This document shows positions 23,503 through 32,143 of a stretch of 37,841 nucleotides of DNA, one piece after another. The stretch comes from JASEJA01 sp038872535 (GTDB lineage Archaea > Thermoproteota > Bathyarchaeia > Bathyarchaeales > Bathycorpusculaceae): the NCBI GenBank assembly GCA_038872535.1, contig JAVZJY010000009.1:1-37841 (forward strand). The letters run 5' to 3'. The notes under the pieces were generated by a model. The model ran no database searches, had not been told where the DNA came from, and saw only the letters and a list, made by a program, of their open reading frames with translations. Position 1 is the first letter of the stretch, and each line of letters opens with the position of its first letter. Position numbers and translations under genes: made by a program.

Positions 23503-24807
23503 ATGAAAGAATTACACGCATCTAAGAAACTTTTTGAAGAAGCAAAAAAACTCACGCCTGGAGGCGTCCACAGCTCATTAAGGTTCTTTGATCCTTATCC
23601 TCTTTTCATATCAAAAGCAAATGGTTCAAAAATTTATGATGTAGATGGCAACCAATACATCGATTATCATTTAGCCTTCGGACCTGTGATTCTAGGACAT
23701 GCCCACCCAAGCATAACAGCAGCCATAAAAGATCAGTTAGATAAAGGCGTAATCTACGGCCTTTGCAATGAATTGGAGGTTAAAGTTGCCAAAAAAATTG
23801 CAGCTCATGTACCATCAGCCCAAATGGTCAGATTTTGCAATACAGGCACAGAAGCAACCTACCATGCCATTCGCTTGGCTCGAGCTTACACCAAAAGAAG
23901 CAAAATTGTAAAGTTCGAAGGCGCATACCATGGCTGGCACGACATTGTATCTTTTAGCTCAAGTCCATCCCTAAAGGAAGCTGGACCCAGAGAACACCCA
24001 ATACCAGTTCCAGACACGGCAGGCCTCTCCGCTGATGCAGCAAAACACGTAATTATTGTTCCATTTAATGACCAAGAAGCAGTGGAAAAAACAATAAAAA
24101 ACTACCATAATGAAATTGCAGCCTTAATAACAGAACCAATCCTTCACGGAAGCGCCACATGCATCATGCCAAAAAAAGGATTCTTAAAATTTTTGAGGAA
24201 AATCACCACAGAACACAATATTATATTAATCTTTGACGAAGTAGTTACGGGCTTCCGTCACCATTTAGGTGGAACCCAAAAAATCTTCAATGTAACACCA
24301 GACTTAACAACATTCGCAAAAGCAATGGCAAACGGCTTCCCTGTAGCTGCAATTTGCGGAAGAAAAGAAATCATGGAACATTTTAGACCAACAGGCAACG
24401 TTGACTATGGAGGAACATATAATGGAAACCCAATAAGTATGGCCGCAACCCTAGCAACAATCGAAGAGTTAGAAAGAAAAGATGTATACAAACATCTCTT
24501 CAATCTTGGACAAGAAATTAGAAACCAACTTAGCGAAACCATAACAGAATTAGAACTCGAAGCTCAAGTGGTTGGATTCGGGTCAATTTTTCAAATATTA
24601 TTCACAAACAAAGAAATTGTCAACTATAGAGATACACTATCCTCAAACACTCAGCTATTCATGAAGTTTCAAAAGGAAATGATGAAAAGAGGAGTCTTCA
24701 TCCTCCCCAAACCCAACAAAAGGTGCCACATATCAGCCGCTCACACAATTGAAGACATAAATTACACAATTGAAAAGGCTAAGGAAACTTTGAAAATGCT
24801 AAAGTAA
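23503..24807 (+). CDS. Class III PLP aminotransferase/aminomutase, glutamate-1-semialdehyde aminomutase-like
   Basis: From ATG 23503 the product is 434 residues. Fold-type I class III motifs are present: LTPGGVHS at the N-terminus, FCNTGTEATYHAIRLARA, EGAYHGWHD, LIFDEVVTGFR, and the PLP lysine (residue 273) in TFAKAMANGFPVAA; GGTYNGNPISMA ends the core. It resembles HemL, but no heme gene is near, and GGTYNGNP differs from the usual GT(L/F)SGNP. Relatives include beta-amino acid aminotransferases and amino acid racemases or epimerases. It lies about 60 bases after the BKACE gene, so a role in supplying or consuming an amino-keto acid for that enzyme is likely. A name stronger than HemL-like is not justified. 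Confidence 0.82.
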   Translation: MKELHASKKLFEEAKKLTPGGVHSSLRFFDPYPLFISKANGSKIYDVDGNQYIDYHLAFGPVILGHAHPSITAAIKDQLDKGVIYGLCNELEVKVAKKIAAHVPSAQMVRFCNTGTEATYHAIRLARAYTKRSKIVKFEGAYHGWHDIVSFSSSPSLKEAGPREHPIPVPDTAGLSADAAKHVIIVPFNDQEAVEKTIKNYHNEIAALITEPILHGSATCIMPKKGFLKFLRKITTEHNIILIFDEVVTGFRHHLGGTQKIFNVTPDLTTFAKAMANGFPVAAICGRKEIMEHFRPTGNVDYGGTYNGNPISMAATLATIEELERKDVYKHLFNLGQEIRNQLSETITELELEAQVVGFGSIFQILFTNKEIVNYRDTLSSNTQLFMKFQKEMMKRGVFILPKPNKRCHISAAHTIEDINYTIEKAKETLKMLK

Positions 24808-24891
24808 GCATTGTGATTTTGAGTATCCTGTTCTTGACACTATTACTTATGAAGAAACTAATTATTGGAATAGAAAAAGTGGCACAGTAAT

Positions 24892-24900
24892 CTATAAAAG
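24892..24900 (+). promoter_or_regulatory. Putative TATA box of the D-aminoacylase gene
   Basis: CTATAAAAG lies 44-52 bases upstream of ATG 24944. A start of transcription about 25 bases on would leave a leader of some 20 bases containing the AGGAGG ribosome binding site at 24932-24937. Confidence 0.45.
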
Positions 24901-24943
24901 TAGTAGCCTATTACAAGTTATGATTCAAATCAGGAGGCTTGTT

Positions 24944-26533
24944 ATGAATTATGATATTATAATGAAGGATGGACTGATAGTAGATGGAACTGGCGCTCCA
25001 TCTTTTAAAGGCGATGTTGGAATAAAAGGCGAAAACATTATTAAAATAGGCGATTTAAGTGGTGCTCAAGCTGAAAAAATCTTGGATTGCAACGGTCTAG
25101 TTGTTGCCCCAGGCTTCATCGACATTCATAATCACAGCGACATTGAGGTTTTAGCAGTTCCAACAGCGGATAATTACATACTGCAAGGCGTCACAACCAT
25201 AGTTGTGGGTAATTGTGGATCAACTTATGCTCCAGTCTCGGAGAAAAACAAGGACATACTCATCAAATCATTGCCCTATTACATCAAAGAACTTCAAATC
25301 AATTGGGAAACTTTTCAGGAATACCTTGAGAGAGTTGAAAAGGCTGCTCCGTCAATTAATTTTGTTGCTTTGGTAGGTCATGGAACGGTAAGAAGTGCCG
25401 TTTTAGGCTTAGAGAGAAGAGAACCTATCAGTAGAGAATTGGAGGAAATGAAATCTTATGTTAGGGAAGCAATGAAAGCTGGATGCTTTGGACTAAGTAC
25501 TGGTTTGATATATGACCCAGGAGTATTCTCCAAAACTGACGAAATAGTTTCGCTTGCCAAAGTGACTGCACAGCATGGCGGGATATATTCGTCCCACATC
25601 CGAAACGAATCCGATCTACTTTTAGACGCCATCAATGAGGCTATCACCATCGGGGAAAATGCAAAATTGCCAGTTGAAATCTCACACATTAAGGCTTCAG
25701 CCCAAAGAAACTGGGGACTTGTAAAGACTGCGCTGGAAATTATAACACGCTGCAGACATAAAGGAGTTGAAGTTACATGCGATGTTTACCCATACACGGC
25801 TTGGATGACGGACCTCCTAGCGCTTTTACCACCATGGACACGCGAAGGAGGCTTAGAAAATATCACTTCGATGATTAGGGATGAAAACACTCGAAAGAAA
25901 ATAATTGATAATTTAAAAAAACCTAGTTTGGATTGGGAGAACACACTTTACGATGTTGGAATGGACTTTATTGTACTGGCCTATTCTGAAAAATACAAAT
26001 TGCTTGAGGGAAAATCGCTTTCTCAAATAGCAAGAGAGCTTGGAAAAGATCCTTATGATCTAGTTCTTGAAATGATTGAAAAAGATGGTTATTCAGCTAA
26101 GATTGTAGGCGGCGGAATGAGTGAAGAAGATGTTGAATGTGCCATAAAACATCCGCTTTCTATGATTTCAAGCGATGGAAGCATTACAAAATTTGGCGAA
26201 GGAAAGCCTCATCCACGCTTTTACGGAACCTTTCCACGGGTTATCTCGCGGTATGTTAAGGAAAAACGCATACTTGGCTTAGAAGAAGCAGTGAAGAAGA
26301 TGACATGCATGCCAGCTTGGAAGCTTAGAATTTGGGATAGGGGTATCATAAGGCCTGGAATGAAAGCAGATTTAACAGTTTTTGACTATTGGCAGATTAG
26401 AGACACAGCTACCTTTGAGAATCCACATAGTTATCCAGAAGGAATAAAATATGTGTTGGTGAATGGAAACGTGGTGGTCGAAGATGGAACTCACACAGGA
26501 TTAAGAAAGGGACATATTTTAAGAAAAAGCTAG
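24944..26533 (+). CDS. N-acyl-D-amino-acid deacylase (amidohydrolase)
   Basis: The product (529 residues) belongs to the D-aminoacylase branch of the amidohydrolase superfamily, which cleaves N-acyl-D-amino acids to D-amino acid and fatty or acetic acid. ATG 24944 has AGGAGG six bases upstream; ATG 24920 lies before that site. Visible motifs are GFIDIHNHSD (metal HxH), GNCGSTYAP, GHGTVRSAVLG, GLSTGLIYDPGVFSKTDE, SHIRNESD, EISHIKAS, DVYPYTAW and the metal aspartate in MISSDGSI. Together with the M55 D-aminopeptidase and peptide uptake genes it points to use of D-amino acid material. It overlaps the convergent hydrolase gene by four bases. Dihydroorotase-like alternatives are less likely given the D-aminoacylase-specific motifs. 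Confidence 0.87.
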   Translation: MNYDIIMKDGLIVDGTGAPSFKGDVGIKGENIIKIGDLSGAQAEKILDCNGLVVAPGFIDIHNHSDIEVLAVPTADNYILQGVTTIVVGNCGSTYAPVSEKNKDILIKSLPYYIKELQINWETFQEYLERVEKAAPSINFVALVGHGTVRSAVLGLERREPISRELEEMKSYVREAMKAGCFGLSTGLIYDPGVFSKTDEIVSLAKVTAQHGGIYSSHIRNESDLLLDAINEAITIGENAKLPVEISHIKASAQRNWGLVKTALEIITRCRHKGVEVTCDVYPYTAWMTDLLALLPPWTREGGLENITSMIRDENTRKKIIDNLKKPSLDWENTLYDVGMDFIVLAYSEKYKLLEGKSLSQIARELGKDPYDLVLEMIEKDGYSAKIVGGGMSEEDVECAIKHPLSMISSDGSITKFGEGKPHPRFYGTFPRVISRYVKEKRILGLEEAVKKMTCMPAWKLRIWDRGIIRPGMKADLTVFDYWQIRDTATFENPHSYPEGIKYVLVNGNVVVEDGTHTGLRKGHILRKS

Positions 26534-28260
26534 CAGTTTTGTTCTTTTTGAATAAGGTGGGTTGGTTCTTCTAAGATCGGTAATTCAAGATATGATGGAT
26601 ATTTGCGCTCATGGAAAACTTTCTGTTTTGCTACAATGCTTTCTGTGTCTGTTCCAATGTCTTTACCAGTGTTTTGATTCTTAAGAAAGTATGGAAAGGC
26701 ACTGCTTGATACCTCAAGTCTTATTTTATGTCTTTTCCTAAACTGATTTGCAGTATTACTCATGTTAATATCGTACTCATAGACCACTCCCGGCTCTATT
26801 AATGTAGGCTTCTTAAAAGAGGTTCTATACCTCGCCCTAACAATTCCTATGGTAAGGTATATGGCCATGTCGTTTGGATAAACGTCCACAAGTTTTGCTA
26901 CAAAGTCTGTGTCCACTGCTGATGATGAGGCAAATATTTTGGCCTTAATTGGTCCAACAACTTTAATGTCTTCTTTCAAAGGAGGAGTTGTGTATACTAG
27001 AACGTCATCTCTGCGTTCAACGGTTCTCTGATCCAATATTACATTTTCAGAATCGCCTAAGGGAAAGGGTGCTGGATTTTCAGGATCGTAAGTGTACTGG
27101 TCAAATTTTTCATTCCTTGGAGGTTCGGTGCTTAGGATTCCATCTCCGTATAGGCTATTTGCCTTTCCACCGCTATGTAAATAGTAGCGCACGGAAGAAA
27201 CTCCCTCGGGAGGCCAATTCTGTGCTTTGCACCATTTATTTGCACCCATCAAAAAATATTTGACTGGTGGTTCTTTCATGATTCCCGTGTCTTTTCCTTT
27301 AAGCCAATAGTCGAACCACTGAAGCATAACCTCTTTTAAGTTAATGTTAGCTTCTTCTCCAAATTTTATCTCGCCGAAAGAGGTTACCGTTCTACAATGA
27401 GGCCATGGACCTATCAGAAGTTTATGATGAGTTCCAGCTGGAAGTTTCTTTCCTTTTTCCTTAACTCCGAGAAAGTTGTTTATTGTTCCGTCAATATCAG
27501 AGCTTGAATACCAACCGCCAATGTTCAGTGATGCTGCTGTGACTCTATCATGTTTATTTTCGTAGCTGAATTTTTCCCAATATTCATCGTAGCATGGGTG
27601 CTTGAAGTAATCTTTCCACCATGAAAAGCTAAATCCAAGATGCTCATCCAAATTGATTAAAGGAAGCTTTCTGTAAGCTTTTCTCCAGTCAATTTCCTTT
27701 TCAAGCTTGTTCCTTGATGTGCGACCTGCCGTATGCACGCACCAAGATAGCCACCCTTGCACTACTCCTCCACGCATGAAACCCCCGTTAAAATATGAGT
27801 CTGAAGTTGCGTCCCTTGGGGCAATACATTTCAGATGTTTGTTTCCAGAAATTGCAGCTGACCAGCATACGCAGCCAGGATAAGAGCAGCCGAACATTCC
27901 AACTTTTCCATTTGACCATTCTTGTGTTCCACACCATTCTATGGTGTCGTATCCATCATTAAAATCATAAATTTCAATGTAAAAATCACCTTCAGAATCA
28001 TATCTTCCACGACAATCTTGAATCACCATAGCGTAACCCCTTTCCACGAAAAACTGGATAAATTCCCGCGTTTCATCGTTACTTACATCAAAGTTGCATT
28101 TTCCATAGTAGGTGCGCATTAGAAGAACTGGATACTTTCCTTCCTTGTCTGGAAGATAAATGTCTGCTGAAAGCCGTACACCATCCCGCATTGGTATGAA
28201 AACATTGTATAGCGCCTTTATTCCATAGGTTGGTTTAGACAAATTCTTTTGCCATTCCAT
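26530..28260 (-). CDS. CocE/NonD-family alpha/beta hydrolase (X-Pro dipeptidyl-peptidase-like)
   Basis: The product (576 residues) has the CocE architecture: an alpha/beta hydrolase core with MRDGVRLSADIYLP, then VIQDCRGRYDSEGDF, the nucleophile Ser126 in FGCSYPGC, and a C-terminal jelly-roll domain (from about residue 400) with FKKPTLIEPGVVYEYDI and HKIRLEVSSSAFP. Relatives include cocaine esterase, glutaryl acylase and X-prolyl dipeptidyl aminopeptidase. Placed next to a D-aminoacylase gene and just ahead of the peptide ABC transporter genes on the same strand, it probably cleaves peptides or acylated amino acids brought in by the transporter. No signal peptide is seen, so it acts in the cytoplasm. 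The exact bond cut is unknown. Confidence 0.87.
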   Translation of the reverse strand: MEWQKNLSKPTYGIKALYNVFIPMRDGVRLSADIYLPDKEGKYPVLLMRTYYGKCNFDVSNDETREFIQFFVERGYAMVIQDCRGRYDSEGDFYIEIYDFNDGYDTIEWCGTQEWSNGKVGMFGCSYPGCVCWSAAISGNKHLKCIAPRDATSDSYFNGGFMRGGVVQGWLSWCVHTAGRTSRNKLEKEIDWRKAYRKLPLINLDEHLGFSFSWWKDYFKHPCYDEYWEKFSYENKHDRVTAASLNIGGWYSSSDIDGTINNFLGVKEKGKKLPAGTHHKLLIGPWPHCRTVTSFGEIKFGEEANINLKEVMLQWFDYWLKGKDTGIMKEPPVKYFLMGANKWCKAQNWPPEGVSSVRYYLHSGGKANSLYGDGILSTEPPRNEKFDQYTYDPENPAPFPLGDSENVILDQRTVERRDDVLVYTTPPLKEDIKVVGPIKAKIFASSSAVDTDFVAKLVDVYPNDMAIYLTIGIVRARYRTSFKKPTLIEPGVVYEYDINMSNTANQFRKRHKIRLEVSSSAFPYFLKNQNTGKDIGTDTESIVAKQKVFHERKYPSYLELPILEEPTHLIQKEQNC

Positions 28261-28294
28261 TCCGTTTCATCAACCTCAAGGTTTTTAACATTAT

Positions 28295-29317
28295 TTAAGT
28301 CTTCGCCATAAGTATTTCCCAAAGTTTTTTTGCATAACTTGAAATGTCAATTTCCTTAGCTCTATGGCATGCTACTATGTGGTTTTTTCCAACTCCAATT
28401 AGTTGGGGCTCTTCATTAACACATTTTTCAGTTGCATACTTACATCTTGGATGAAACCTACAACCAAAAGGAGGATTAATAGGACTTGGTGGTTCACCGC
28501 TCACAACGAAACGTTCGACATCTTTGGCTTCTGGCTTAGGTATGGGCGCCGCTGACAATAGTGCGGCAGTGTATGGATGCATTGTGTTTCTGAATAATTC
28601 ATCGGTTTCGGCAACTTCAACAATTTTCCCTAAATACATAACTGCAACTCTGTCACTTACATGCCTCACTGTCACAAGATCATGAGATATGAATAAATAT
28701 GTTAGGTTAAGTTCTCTTTGGAGCTTAAGTAGGAGATTTAAAATCTGGGCTTGAACTGAAACATCTAATGAAGATGTGGGTTCATCGAGGACCAACAGTT
28801 CAGGATTAAGTATTATCGCCCTAGCTACGGCTACCCTTTGCTGTTGACCTCCACTAAGCTCATGAGGATACCTTTCCATGTGTTCCTTTCCAAGCCCGAC
28901 CATCTCAAGAGTCTCCATTATTCTTGCTATGTTCTCTCCTTCATTTTTTAGACCATGCGTAACTAAAGGTCTTTTCAGCGTTTCTTTGACTGTCATACGT
29001 GGATTAAGAGAGGATAATGGATCTTGAAAAACTATGCTCATGCGTTTCCTAAACTTCATCAACTTTTGAGATATCGCTGTGATGTCTATTCCGTCAAAAA
29101 ATATTCGTCCCGAAGTCGGATCAATTAATCTTAAAACTAAAAGGCCAACCGTCGTCTTTCCTGAACCAGATTCTCCAACTAACCCCAATGTTTCACTCTT
29201 GTTAACATGAAAGTTGATGTCGTCAACTGCCTTAACGTAACTTGGCTTAGCAAAAATGCCTTTCTTAACAGGAAAGTACTTCTTTAATTCTTCAACTTTA
29301 AGCAGAATGTTTTGCAC
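28295..29317 (-). CDS. oppF: Oligopeptide/dipeptide ABC transporter ATPase, OppF/DppF type
   Basis: The product (340 residues) powers peptide uptake. It has Walker A GESGSGKTT, Q-loop FQDPLSSLNPRM, signature LSGGQQQRVAVARAI, Walker B LLVLDEPTSSLDVS and H-loop FISHDL. The C-terminal oligopeptide-transporter domain carries CRFHPRCKYATEKC and ACH cysteines, a pattern linked to an iron-sulphur cluster in some relatives. The start is GTG 29317 with GGAGGT six bases upstream. It is the last gene of the five-gene transporter operon. A 121-bp stretch (28364-28484) is identical to one in oppD. Confidence 0.93.
   Translation of the reverse strand: MQNILLKVEELKKYFPVKKGIFAKPSYVKAVDDINFHVNKSETLGLVGESGSGKTTVGLLVLRLIDPTSGRIFFDGIDITAISQKLMKFRKRMSIVFQDPLSSLNPRMTVKETLKRPLVTHGLKNEGENIARIMETLEMVGLGKEHMERYPHELSGGQQQRVAVARAIILNPELLVLDEPTSSLDVSVQAQILNLLLKLQRELNLTYLFISHDLVTVRHVSDRVAVMYLGKIVEVAETDELFRNTMHPYTAALLSAAPIPKPEAKDVERFVVSGEPPSPINPPFGCRFHPRCKYATEKCVNEEPQLIGVGKNHIVACHRAKEIDISSYAKKLWEILMAKT
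28364..28484. repeat. 121-bp direct repeat, copy in oppF
   Basis: These 121 bases are identical to 29336-29456 and code for the C-terminal cysteine-rich segment of the ATPase (INPPFGCRFHPRC through VACH). Sequence outside the block diverges at once on both sides. Perfect third codon positions imply recent gene conversion, or an assembly artefact. Confidence 0.95.
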
Positions 29318-29320
29318 ATC

Positions 29321-30298
29321 TTAACCTCCACAGAGATGGCATGCTACTATGTGGTTTTTTCCAACTCCAATTAGTTGGGGCTCTTCATTAACACATTTTT
29401 CAGTTGCATACTTACATCTTGGATGAAACCTACAACCAAAAGGAGGATTAATAGGATTCGGGAGGGTTCCGGGAATATAGTCTATTTCTGTTTTACGTTC
29501 AAATCCGAGAGGAATGCATCTCAAAAGCCCTTGAGTGTAAGGATGTAATGGTTCATTAAAAACATCCTTCACGGAACCGCCTTCAACAACTTTTCCAGAA
29601 TACATTACTGCAACTTCATCTCCCCTTTCGGCAACCAAGCCAAAATTGTGAGTTATAAGCATAATTGACATACTACTTTTCCTTTTAATATCCAGTAACA
29701 GATCCATTATCTGAGCTTGCACCGTAACGTCAAGTGCCGTTGTTGGTTCATCTGCTATTAGCAGCTTAGGCTCACATGATATCATCATAGCTATCATGGA
29801 TCTCTGCCTCATGCCTCCACTTAATACATGTGGATAGCTTTTTGCCCGCATTTCTGGATCCGGCATCTTAACCTTTCCTATGAGTTCAATTGCTTGTTTC
29901 CAAGCTTCACTTTGCTTTAGGTTAAAATGAACTATTGGGGCTTCAGAGATTTGATACCCTATATTGAACACTGGATTAAGGGATTTCATAGGGCTTTGAA
30001 AAATCATTGCGATTTCTTTTCCGCGAATTTTCCTCATTTCGTTTTCTGGAAGCCTAAGTAAATCTTTTCCGTCATAAATTATGCTTCCATCCACTATTTT
30101 TCCAGGATAGAATATCAACCGCATCGTAGATAGTGCAGTTACGCTTTTTCCGCAACCAGTTTCGCCGACTAAACAGAAAACTTGATTTTTGTTTATTGTT
30201 AGGCTTACCCCATCAACGGCCTTTAAAACTCCCTTGCTTAGATAAAAGTATGTTTTTAAATTTTTGATAGCCAAAAGTGGAGCATCCAAGGTTACCAC
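29321..30298 (-). CDS. oppD: Oligopeptide/dipeptide ABC transporter ATPase, OppD/DppD type
   Basis: The product (325 residues) is the second ATPase of the importer: Walker A GETGCGKSV, Q-loop FQSPMKSLNPVF, signature LSGGMRQRSMIAMMI, Walker B LLIADEPTTALDV, H-loop LITHNF. The C-terminal cysteine-rich segment is the repeat shared with oppF, after which the protein ends almost at once in HLCGG. OppD proteins usually have some further variation here, so the tail may have been overwritten by gene conversion. GTG 30298 directly follows the oppC stop. It forms a heterodimer with OppF. Confidence 0.93.
   Translation of the reverse strand: MVTLDAPLLAIKNLKTYFYLSKGVLKAVDGVSLTINKNQVFCLVGETGCGKSVTALSTMRLIFYPGKIVDGSIIYDGKDLLRLPENEMRKIRGKEIAMIFQSPMKSLNPVFNIGYQISEAPIVHFNLKQSEAWKQAIELIGKVKMPDPEMRAKSYPHVLSGGMRQRSMIAMMISCEPKLLIADEPTTALDVTVQAQIMDLLLDIKRKSSMSIMLITHNFGLVAERGDEVAVMYSGKVVEGGSVKDVFNEPLHPYTQGLLRCIPLGFERKTEIDYIPGTLPNPINPPFGCRFHPRCKYATEKCVNEEPQLIGVGKNHIVACHLCGG
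29336..29456. repeat. 121-bp direct repeat, copy in oppD
   Basis: Identical over 121 bases to 28364-28484 in the same orientation and reading frame, 972 bp apart. See the oppF copy for the coded segment. Confidence 0.95.
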
Positions 30299-31201
30299 CT
30301 ATATTTTAAGTTTTGGATCAAGTAAATCTCTTAGACCGTCGCCTAACAAGTTAAAACCTAACGCCGTGATTACAATAAATATTCCAGGAAAAGTTGCAAC
30401 CCATGGCGCTATCATAAGCTGACTTGCACCCTCAGAGAGCATCGCTCCCCAATCCGGCGTCGGAGGCTGAGCGCCAAACCCTAAAAAGCTTAGTGCAGTA
30501 GTAGAGATTATAGCTGAAGGCAACGTTAATGTTGCTAAAACCAAAATTGTGGACATAATATTGGGCAAAAGATATCTAAGCATTATATTTAGGTCTGACT
30601 CACCGATCGATCTAGCAGCCAAGACAAACTCTCTATTAATCATAGACTGCACTTTAGCTCTAGTTATCCTGGTGAAACCCGGCCAGCTTGTTACAGCTAT
30701 GGCTATAACTACTTGGGTTATCCCTGGACCCAACACCATTACAACGCCGAGGGCTAATACTACTGTGGGAAAGGACCAGACCATGTCTGCTAAGGCTGAA
30801 ATTATTTTGTCTATTTTACCATTGAAATAGCCTGCTATTACGCCTAGGCTTATGCCTATTGATGCTTCAACTAAAACCACAAGCAATCCTACCCATAAAG
30901 CTATTTGAGCTCCATATACAACTCTGCTGAAAATGTCTCTTCCAAGCGCATCAGTTCCAAAAAGATGAGCGAACGATGGAGGTTGAAGTCTGTTTGGTAC
31001 GTCAATTTCAGCATAATGTTTTGGAGCAATTATTGGGGCGAAAATGGCAAGAATGGTTATGCCCAAAACTATGCATAGGCCAATGCATGAAACTTTATAA
31101 TGTAGTAAAAGAAGAAGAAACTCTTTAAATCTAGTTAGCCTAAGCATGCTTTTTGTTTCAAATTTTTTCAGAAAAGTTCCTTTAACGCTCTCCATTTTCA
31201 T
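30299..31201 (-). CDS. oppC: Peptide ABC transporter permease, OppC/DppC type
   Basis: The product (300 residues) is an inner permease subunit with about six membrane segments. The OppC N-terminal domain has FGTDALGRDIFSRVVYGA, a hallmark of the family, and the coupling-helix EAA-like loop is AARSIGESDLNIMLRYLLPN. The C-terminus LGFNLLGDGLRDLLDPKL is also typical. It overlaps oppB by four bases and abuts oppD. The long N-terminal charged tail (about 40 residues before helix 1) is unremarkable for archaea. Confidence 0.92.
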   Translation of the reverse strand: MKMESVKGTFLKKFETKSMLRLTRFKEFLLLLLHYKVSCIGLCIVLGITILAIFAPIIAPKHYAEIDVPNRLQPPSFAHLFGTDALGRDIFSRVVYGAQIALWVGLLVVLVEASIGISLGVIAGYFNGKIDKIISALADMVWSFPTVVLALGVVMVLGPGITQVVIAIAVTSWPGFTRITRAKVQSMINREFVLAARSIGESDLNIMLRYLLPNIMSTILVLATLTLPSAIISTTALSFLGFGAQPPTPDWGAMLSEGASQLMIAPWVATFPGIFIVITALGFNLLGDGLRDLLDPKLKI

Positions 31202-32136
31202 GCCTCCTTCTCCACACGAATTCTAGGATCCAAAAACGCTGAAACTACGTCTCCCAAAATGTTACATACAACGGTAAGTATAGTAATAACAAGCACCAAA
31301 GCTTGAACAACTGGATAATCTTGTTTTAAAATAGATTTGTAAAGGAGACTGCCCATACCTGGCCAAGCAAAAACTGTTTCCACTATTACGGCTCCACCAA
31401 TTATCCATGGAAGATCCAGAAAAAACATGACGGTGAGTGGTATCAAGGCATTTCTTAGGGCGTGCCTTAATATCACTCTCCTTGATGGAAGCCCCTTAGC
31501 CCAAGCCGTTCTAACATAGTCTTCAGTTAAAACTTCTAACATTTCAGTTCTCACAATTCTAGCGGACATTGCAACATAAGGTAAGGTGAGCGTTAACAAT
31601 GGAAGAACCATTGATTCCAAACTTGAAGATCCCGATATGGGGAACCATTTAAGATGTAATCCAAATGTAAGCATGAGGATTAATCCAAGCCAATAGGTGG
31701 GCATCGAGTAGAAAAAGGTTGCAACACCAACTGTTATGCTGTCTACGGCTGTGCCTCTTTTTAGAGCTGCAACTACGCCAATGGGGATGCCGAAAACATA
31801 GGATAACACTAATGCTGTAAACGTTAACTGTATAGTGTATGGTAGCCTAGACCAGATGAGAAGGGAAACTGGTAATCTTGTTACGTATGAATAGCCGAAG
31901 TCTCCCGTCATTACATGGGATAACCAATAAAAATACTGAATGTAGATAGGTTGATCAAGACCCCAGCTTCTTCTAAGCTCTTCTATCCTCTCCGGCGTTA
32001 CTCTTTCGCCTGCAATTAGTTTAATGGGGTCGCCTGGCAACATTTGCATGAGTAAAAAAATAAAAAGGGATACGAAGAGAATTACTGGTATTCCTATGAG
32101 CACTCTTTTAACTGAATAGCGTAGCAAAGCTGACAA
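31198..32136 (-). CDS. oppB: Peptide ABC transporter permease, OppB/DppB type
   Basis: The product (312 residues) pairs with OppC. N-terminal RRVLIGIPVILFVSLF-like helix (RVLIGIPVILFVSLFIFLL), then LPGDPIKLIAGERVTPERI and LRRSWGLDQPI, are characteristic of OppB/DppB. The EAA loop is AWAKGLPSRRVILRHALRNA, and the C-terminus is LGDVVSAFLDPRIR. It overlaps oppC by four bases, indicating translational coupling, and follows oppA by eight bases. Confidence 0.92.
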   Translation of the reverse strand: MSALLRYSVKRVLIGIPVILFVSLFIFLLMQMLPGDPIKLIAGERVTPERIEELRRSWGLDQPIYIQYFYWLSHVMTGDFGYSYVTRLPVSLLIWSRLPYTIQLTFTALVLSYVFGIPIGVVAALKRGTAVDSITVGVATFFYSMPTYWLGLILMLTFGLHLKWFPISGSSSLESMVLPLLTLTLPYVAMSARIVRTEMLEVLTEDYVRTAWAKGLPSRRVILRHALRNALIPLTVMFFLDLPWIIGGAVIVETVFAWPGMGSLLYKSILKQDYPVVQALVLVITILTVVCNILGDVVSAFLDPRIRVEKEA

Positions 32137-32143
32137 TTTTGTT

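Noticed and set aside
23503..24807. Naming the class III PLP enzyme as heme-pathway HemL
   Set aside because: No other tetrapyrrole gene is near, the SGNP motif is altered, and the neighbours are catabolic, so only a family-level name is given.
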